Assembly: GCA_911728455.2 (NCBI GenBank)
Contig: OU452222.1
Location: forward strand, 23,696,090-23,760,089
Source of the DNA: Marthasterias glacialis
Lineage: Eukaryota > Echinodermata > Asteroidea > Forcipulatida > Asteriidae
Direction: 5' to 3'
DNA: 64,000 nucleotides
Shown piece by piece: positions 57,855 to 64,000 of the stretch. Numbering within the stretch: position 1 is the stretch's first letter; every line of letters begins with the position of its first letter. The notes under the pieces were generated by a model, which saw only the letters and a list, made by a program, of their open reading frames with translations, searched no databases and was not told where the DNA came from. The position numbers and the translations under genes are program-made.

Positions 57855-59690
57855 ACGTGATTACGTCACTTTCTTCGTCAAATTATTCATCTTGCATCGA
57901 CAAAATATTTCTTTCCCAACAATCTTACGAGAACGTCAATGTGAATACAAACTTTTGTTTTCATTCCTTTCTGCTCTGACCATTGAACTGTGTGAACGAT
58001 TTTAACATTTTAATTGCAAGTAAATTGTTTTTTCTCGATTCTAGAAAATGCCTTCTCATTTTAAAGGTGCATTGCGACCTCAATGGACGATTTATTGGGC
58101 GGCAAAATAAACGTTACTGAATGCAGGACGACTTGAAAGACCGGTTTCGTGGTTATACAAAAACGAAATAATAATAAAAATAATAATAAAAATAATAATT
58201 ATAATAATAATAATATTAATAAAGGGTCATGTGACGTGCATGTGACTCATCTGCTTCAAAAATTTGATACCTGATCGTTCAGCTAACCTTCAGTAGTTGT
58301 TTTTAACTAGAAAAAAACAACGCTTGGGCCTATACTGGTTTCTTTTAACAGTCATTGTGACTACATAGCGCCCTCACAAGTCTTTTGGAGAAAAGATGGC
58401 ATGAGATTGTTTCAAACGTTACAATTGAAATGCCGTTCAGTTACATGGAAAGTAACACAGCTTGAACCATTGATCTGTTTATTTTGCACACACTAACAAA
58501 TTGAATCTTTTATCTCTTTATTTGTACACATGCAGATTAGATAATTTCAGTAAATTTGAAAGTAAAATTAATTTGACTCTTTGCGTGCAGTGTAACATCT
58601 TTCATCTATAGTTTTGTGATGTTGCAAAAATTCTGAATTTTATTGGTGTTCCTTTTCATTATTCTCACAAACACGATGGTTTTGTTCAGGCAAAATGTGC
58701 TGACTTATAAGAAGAAAGAAGAAGAAGATGAAGAAAAAAACATTGTACAGCAGAAACATGATTGTTTTATTTCGGCAAAATGTGCTGCCTAAAGGAAGAA
58801 AACTAAAGAAAAAAGGAGAGGACAAAAACAAAATCAAATTGTTTCCACCTAGCACATTTTACAGCGTCTACTCCTTCAAAGGGTTAGTGTTAACCTGTCT
58901 CTACGTTTCCCTTATGTTCTTTATGTATGTATGTCTCTGATAGCTCATAAGCTCAATGGAGGACTGGTTCCCGCGTCTGCCATGCAAAGGCCGTTTATTA
59001 TCGAAAACATCAGACGCATCTTGTTTAATCCTCATCGTTAAACATTCATGTCTCAAGTTGAAACTGTTTTTGTTTATGCAAGACATAAATAGTCACGTTT
59101 CGGCCCCAGCAGAGTCTTTCTCAAAGGCTTGACAACACAACACACGCATACAAGTATACTGGAGTATAACAGAAGCAGTCAAAGTGGAAAGAAGTGAAAA
59201 GAGAGAGGCAGAAAGCAGTCAGAAGATGCAATGGATGAACAATACGGAGGGAGACGGGGGGGGGGGGGGGGTGCGGGAAGAGTCTGGTTTAACCATAAGG
59301 GGTTGGAAACGCAAATAGCAAAATCAAAGGTGGGAAAATGGGGGAACCATATAAATAAATTATTAGTCTATGACCTTATTGGTGAATGAACCCATAGCCC
59401 GTTCCATGATGTTATTATGACACATAGTGAAAATATATTATGGCGGCTGCAGTCGACACACTGAGGTCTACTGCTGAATGTTCCACTCCAAGTCCTTCAA
59501 AGCAACCTTGCAATTTTGACGATTTTAACGAATTTTTAGCTCGTTTGAAATTCATCTAATAGAGGCAGTGGGATCGTATAATTCTAACCCCTTCGGTTGA
59601 TTTTGAAGGATTGAGGTAGTAAGGATCTGTTATACTACCACGAGGCTTTATAAGGAAAACATGTAAAGGAAAACATGTAAACAATGATCG
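57855..59690. other. 3' flank of SRCR gene and intergenic DNA
   Basis: (AAT)n at 58165-58225. An approximate tandem duplication (ATGGTTTTGTTCAGGCAAAATGTGCTG / ATTGTTTTATTTCGGCAAAATGTGCTG) spans 58675-58800. First copy of the GTTTCGGCCCCAGCAGAGTC repeat lies at 59095-59150, and a G17 run at 59255-59271. No gene. Confidence 0.55.
58106..58111 (+). terminator. Candidate polyadenylation signal of plus-strand SRCR gene
   Basis: AATAAA lies about 250 nt after the stop codon. A second hexamer occurs near 58210 in an AAT-rich tract. Which one is used cannot be told from sequence. Confidence 0.35.
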
Positions 59691-59699
59691 ATCACTTAA

Positions 59700-60056
59700 A
59701 CCTCCAGCTTAACATTGGTAAGAAGAAAAAAAAAACATGTTCACATATTAACATATACCTTACATGGTATAAAGATAATGATGGTAGAAAACTTTTCTTG
59801 AAATATGTCTGCCTGAAGTGTTATCGTTTTAGATTAAAAAATGAAATAAGATCCAAAATTAGTCTTCGTCTCAGTGAGACGAAAACTCTGCCTATAGGAA
59901 TGCGTACAAAAAGGCTGGATGCATTTTTACCGTTTTCTCCCAAATGGAACAAAATTATGAGCTGACATTTTCACAGGTTGATTTTATTACACATATCTTG
60001 ATTTGTGCAAAGAATTGAAGCATTTGCTGTCAGTTTACAAATGTTGAGCTCGGGCT
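59700..60056. mobile_element. AGCCC-type MITE, full copy
   Basis: TTAA at 59696-59699, ends CCAGCTTAACATTGG and CAAATGTTGAGCTCGGGCT, central TCGTCTCAGTGAGACG. The right flank is TTTA rather than TTAA. Confidence 0.8.
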
Positions 60057-60059
60057 TTT

Positions 60060-62840
60060 AGTCGATCGTTCATTTGTCCATCCATCAACCAGCTCGTTAT
60101 TATCTGACGTCATCAAGTTCACGCATGCTCAGTTCCCACCACGAGTGGATTGTCCTACATTCTATTGAAACGATTCCACCTACTCGATGGTATTATGTTG
60201 AGTGCTGGTAATATGTGTGACGTGTATCGATCTAGATATCCAAGGTTTGCCACAATAACAACAGCACCAGCTGGTGCAATTTTATCGCATGATGTCATCG
60301 GTTATTATTTACACATTGTATTCCCAATTAATAATAGGGGCCTTTGTGAGACAAAGGACTGGAATATCATTGGTAATATTTACGAACATTGTCAGTCTAC
60401 CAACTTGGTGGTCGTGCAGTCAAGCTATACTTGGTGGTCATATTACCAAGAAAACGAAAATAGCTGAATTTTTGTCCATTTTTCCTTAGAAGGTGCAAGA
60501 ATTATATTTTTCAGAGAAAATTTGTCTCGCTCATGGCAGTACTTAGGAAAAGGAGGCAAGTTTTCAGATCTAATATCTGGACACCCCTTTCTATCGATCA
60601 TTTAAATCGTAAAAAACTAACTGTTTTAGCATCTCACTTTACAAATGTTTGTATTCCTTTTGTCGACTCTTCACACACATCAGAAGACATGTCGGTGGTG
60701 CAAACACCCATCGATACTTTTACGAATGATATTGTACTGAGCAAATTTGAAGCTGGTTGAAAATTATACAATAGTTGAGACATAAATAAACATATTATTC
60801 TAATGGTGTCGGCCTAAATATTCCCTCGCACATTACAACACTTTTGCATCAAGAGCCAACATCTCTCTCACAACATTGAATCAACATCGATATCTGTGTA
60901 CGTTGGGTAAAGAAATAAATTGTGTTATATTGTTTCTTTGGATATCCTGTCATACCAGGCAGGATAATCTTATCAGGTTGTTGGGTATTACACAAAATGT
61001 GAGTGTACTTTTCATTCGGATAAATGTGTTTGTGGTTTAACAAGCAAACAAAAGCCTGCTGCAATATCCCAGTGATTTAAACACTTGTCAAAACAGCCAT
61101 CTAATCTGGGTTCGAACAATGCGTATACTAAAGTAACAGAATTATTAATGTGTAAAAGGCGCAATGTTTCCGCGTTCCTTGTGATTCCATGATCAATGGT
61201 CAAGGCTCATCAGAGAGTTTGTACAATATGGAGGTGCAAAAATACTTTTTCAGTGTGCTGTTTTACAACATTAAATTTTACAACTGAGAAAATAAGTAAT
61301 AATAAAAAATAAATACTTAAATAAATGAAGAAAAAAAACAAACAAAAAACAAACAAACAAACATTAGCAGAACTTGGTTACCGACCAACATACCATGTCA
61401 TGTATTATGTTGATCACTGGTTCTCCGTCAATGTATGCTTAGCATATAAGGTGGATTGCGTTATTTTATACATTTTGTTCACAGCTACAGCGAAGTCATA
61501 CTAATGATGGGTCAAATAATCACACTATCATTTCTGTTTAGATCAATTGTACACTGTTTTCGACTGATTTAACAAAACATGTTTAGCCAACCTAGTAGAC
61601 ATGTTTTGTTTTTTCTTCTCCTATGTTATAAAAACTTGCTGGTAACGATAACATATTAACACAGCTAGGGATGACGTTTACCTGTTTAAAACGTCTTTTT
61701 ATGATATGATGGTGCTCATATTAATATTGTGTTATCATTTCAATTGTGTTTGGGCTGAATTCAAATCATTTGGAACTCAATTTTATGCTGGTATATTTTA
61801 TGCATTTACTAATGCTTCTCATTGCTAATTTGGGGTGTGTCGTTTCCAGTATTATAATTTCGTTTAATATCTATTTCACTCACCATATGGAGACTCCACC
61901 TTGGTGATCCAGAGAGTGTATATAATACATTGACGATTCAAAAATCTATATCATAATACGTTTCATGTACTGGTGCAAATCGTCCTGACAAATGTTTCCG
62001 TCAGAAATGAAGCTGTTACCGGAAGAAATGCATTCAAAATCGGGTCTTAATCAATTTTGTAACTTGAAATGTAACACTAAAAACACCATTTTGTTTTCGA
62101 CAACATTAGCAGTACCAGTATTTCACTTTAATTTTCGTCATGTTGGATTATTGAATGATATGATTCTTGAGAACTGGAAAGTTTTAATAAGTACAATACT
62201 TGCTGGTTTTCGCATGCTGGAAAAATTACCGATTATACACAAGACACATCGGTACATCGGTGTACCTGGTACGTTCACAAACTCATGTCGCGTCCCCCCA
62301 GACTAATTTTTGATACAGATATTGCCGAGCAAACCAAAATGTAATTATACATTTTTTCACAATAATTGGAAAGTAAACCGATGCAAATTTGCTTTTAGAA
62401 TGCTATACTAATTAAGCTAGTCAATGGACTACAGTTGCGCTTCGACGTTAATGGCTTTATGCTAAAATTACTCTCTCCGATAGATTGAATAAAAACCTGA
62501 ACTGTTGTACTAGCGACCTTCTAATGTGACATACCACGTGGACGCGCATGCGCTTTCCACTCTGGTACCACCACCTGCTCAACGCGGTCGTGGCAAACTA
62601 TGTACATTATCGTGTCGCAGTGTGTTATGTGTAACGTATAAACACCGCACAACCTGGGACTGTGACCTCACTCTGCTATCTTATCCCGAAAGCACACGCA
62701 GTCGCGCTCTCTTCGCAAGCTTGTACGCTCTGAGTGATAATAGCTTTGTCATTAGTCAAGCCTACTCAAAAAGGGATACTACTTATACCCCGAAAAAAAA
62801 ACTAGTTCAGTAGTATTTTGAAGAGCCCGCTAATTAGCTA
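60060..62840. other. Intergenic, no supported gene
   Basis: ORFs of about 70-105 codons (60150-60467, 61992-62306, 62526-62813) show no recognisable domain and lack exon-like neighbours. AT-rich tracts at 61290-61365. The 3' part precedes the EF-hand exon and must hold its promoter. Confidence 0.5.
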
Positions 62841-62845
62841 TAATC

Positions 62846-62942
62846 ATGGATAAGGAATCAGCCATGGAGAACATGCGAAAGCAGTTTAAGGACATGACAG
62901 CGGAGGACTTTGCCCAGACCTGGAACAAGTACGATGCTGATG
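62846..62942 (+). CDS. First coding exon of a calbindin/calretinin/secretagogin-like EF-hand protein (partial)
   Basis: ATG at 62846 opens 32 codons plus one base: MDKESAMENMRKQFKDM, then TAEDFAQTWNKYDAD, with donor GTATGT at 62943. The pattern T-A-x-x-F-x-x-x-W-x-x-Y/F-D-A-D-G is the incoming helix and loop start of EF-hand 1 in the hexa-EF-hand family (calbindin D28K, calretinin, secretagogin), which buffer or sense calcium in the cytosol. The loop begins at Asp30 and is cut by a phase-1 intron after Asp32. No further exon is seen to 64000, so the gene continues outside. A TTATACC string about 60 bp upstream could be promoter-related, but this is weak. Another EF-hand family is possible, since only half a motif is visible. 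Confidence 0.6.
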
Positions 62943-64000
62943 GTATGTATTTAGGCTGATGCAAACCACGCCGCTATTTGTTTTGTTTTAACATTGGAGT
63001 GCTCATGGGATAATACGGACAACATTGTCAATGGTTTTATGAGTGGCATAAAGTGTGTACTTTGATAGACTGGTACAGTCATTATATGAAACCGTGAGTG
63101 TGATTGGAATGGGTTAGATTATGTGTAGCGCAGTTGCGGTAACACGGGTAAATAAACCAGATAGCTTTGATTAACTCGGGAGTGCACTGAGTCTCCCGAA
63201 ACATCGTGAGATGAAGTTGTGGGAGATGGCAAGGGCGGGCGGGCGGGTGGGCTTCAAGGCACGGACATTCGGACCGCTGTGCGTTTCGGAATGTTACCCA
63301 AAATGATTCTGAACTCAGATGACAACGTCGACTACAAACTAAGTATTATACATTGTGTATATTATTCACAATGAGTGGTTCTATTTCATGTTTATATTAA
63401 AACGTAATCCATTTGAGAACAATGAGAGTCTTTCAACACCCAAAAATACAGCAAGGTCACTTGAATCGTGCCCTACAAAATTCCTGAAATAAGGGGCGTG
63501 GGAAGGGGAGGGGGAGTGGCTCTCGTTATTGTAGGCAAGGATAAAACAATATACCCCTTAGGTGATTTTAAATATATGAACAAAATTTGTTAATGGCCTC
63601 ACGTTTCGACCCTAGCAGAGTCTTTCTCAAAGGCTGATTGACAACACAACACATGCATATTTTTTACTACAGGTCCTTATGGGTGGTAGGCAGTTTGCAA
63701 CAGCTAATTTTATTATTTTTTTTCATTTAAATAATTATATGAATAAATTCTTCAGGCCTACTTTAAATTGTTTTTTTGTTGTTGTTTTTTTGTTGTTTTT
63801 TTACTATAAAAGACAACGTGAATAACATTATTTTTATTATTTCATGCATACATCTTTGAGTGATGAATGGATTTTATTATTTTTAGCTTACATAAAAGTT
63901 TATGAATATTTCAAATTGTGCTGGTATTTAAAGGTGCCGTGTCGTCATGATTATAGTAGTACATGGAATAACCCAGTTACTATGCGCGTGTGCGCGCCGG
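62943..64000 (+). other. Intron 1 of the EF-hand gene, running off the window
   Basis: There is no further exon with an EF-hand loop. It holds a G-rich run (GGCGGGCGGGCGGGTGGG near 63234), a second copy of the GTTTCG...GCAGAGTCTTTCTCAAAGGC repeat at 63603-63660, and T-rich low-complexity DNA from 63700. Confidence 0.45.

Noticed and set aside
60150..60467. Possible exons upstream of the EF-hand gene (also 61992-62306 and 62526-62813)
   Set aside because: No recognisable protein and no convincing splice chain into 62846.

Overview
The window looks like nuclear DNA of a marine deuterostome invertebrate. An echinoderm such as a sea star is my best guess, but the window cannot fix the species. 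The reasons are AT-rich DNA with long introns and GT-AG splice sites, several tRNA-derived SINE families, many foldback or MITE-like elements, a decayed non-LTR retrotransposon, and genes with scavenger receptor cysteine-rich (SRCR) domains, a family known to be expanded in echinoderms and amphioxus. No bacterial, organellar or viral gene organisation is visible.

Only three genes can be supported, all from splice-phase-consistent exons. (1) Minus strand, 39881 down to 36838: a type I membrane protein with a signal peptide, one six-cysteine SRCR domain encoded by two exons, one transmembrane helix and a cytoplasmic tail of about 100 residues with a PPxY motif. (2) Plus strand, 52823 to 57852: a type I membrane protein with a signal peptide, three SRCR domains each encoded by one exon, a transmembrane helix with a perfect four-step glycine zipper, and a tail of about ten residues. 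(3) Plus strand, from 62846: the first coding exon of a calbindin/calretinin/secretagogin-like EF-hand protein. The exon stops inside the first calcium loop and the rest lies beyond the window.

The rest, well over 80 percent, is intergenic or intronic and rich in repeats. 1-7.8 kb: heptamer repeats, SINE fragments, a TTAA-flanked MITE and a MITE made of CCGAC-containing subrepeats. 7.8-9 kb: a nested composite in which a piggyBac-like MITE sits inside a second TTAA-type MITE. 10.8-12.8 kb: an element with divergent inverted arms, followed by a tandem MITE. 14.7-19 kb: further copies and SINEs. 20.9-24.3 kb: a degenerate non-LTR retrotransposon carrying a SINE with 12-bp target duplications, a foldback MITE, a 952-bp palindrome-of-palindromes flanked by TA, and a long (TTG)n tract at its 3' end. 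25-36 kb: foldbacks, SINEs and G-rich repeats. 40-51 kb: two more piggyBac-like MITEs, a foldback made of GTCAATATTGGC-like subrepeats, and an 830-bp hairpin. 53-57 kb: MITEs inside introns of the plus-strand SRCR gene.

The two SRCR genes probably act as cell-surface receptors, plausibly in immunity, one with a possible signalling or endocytic tail and one with almost none. They are separate genes on opposite strands about 13 kb apart. I found no single new multigene system. The most notable structures are the nested insertions with readable empty sites and the large subrepeat foldbacks.
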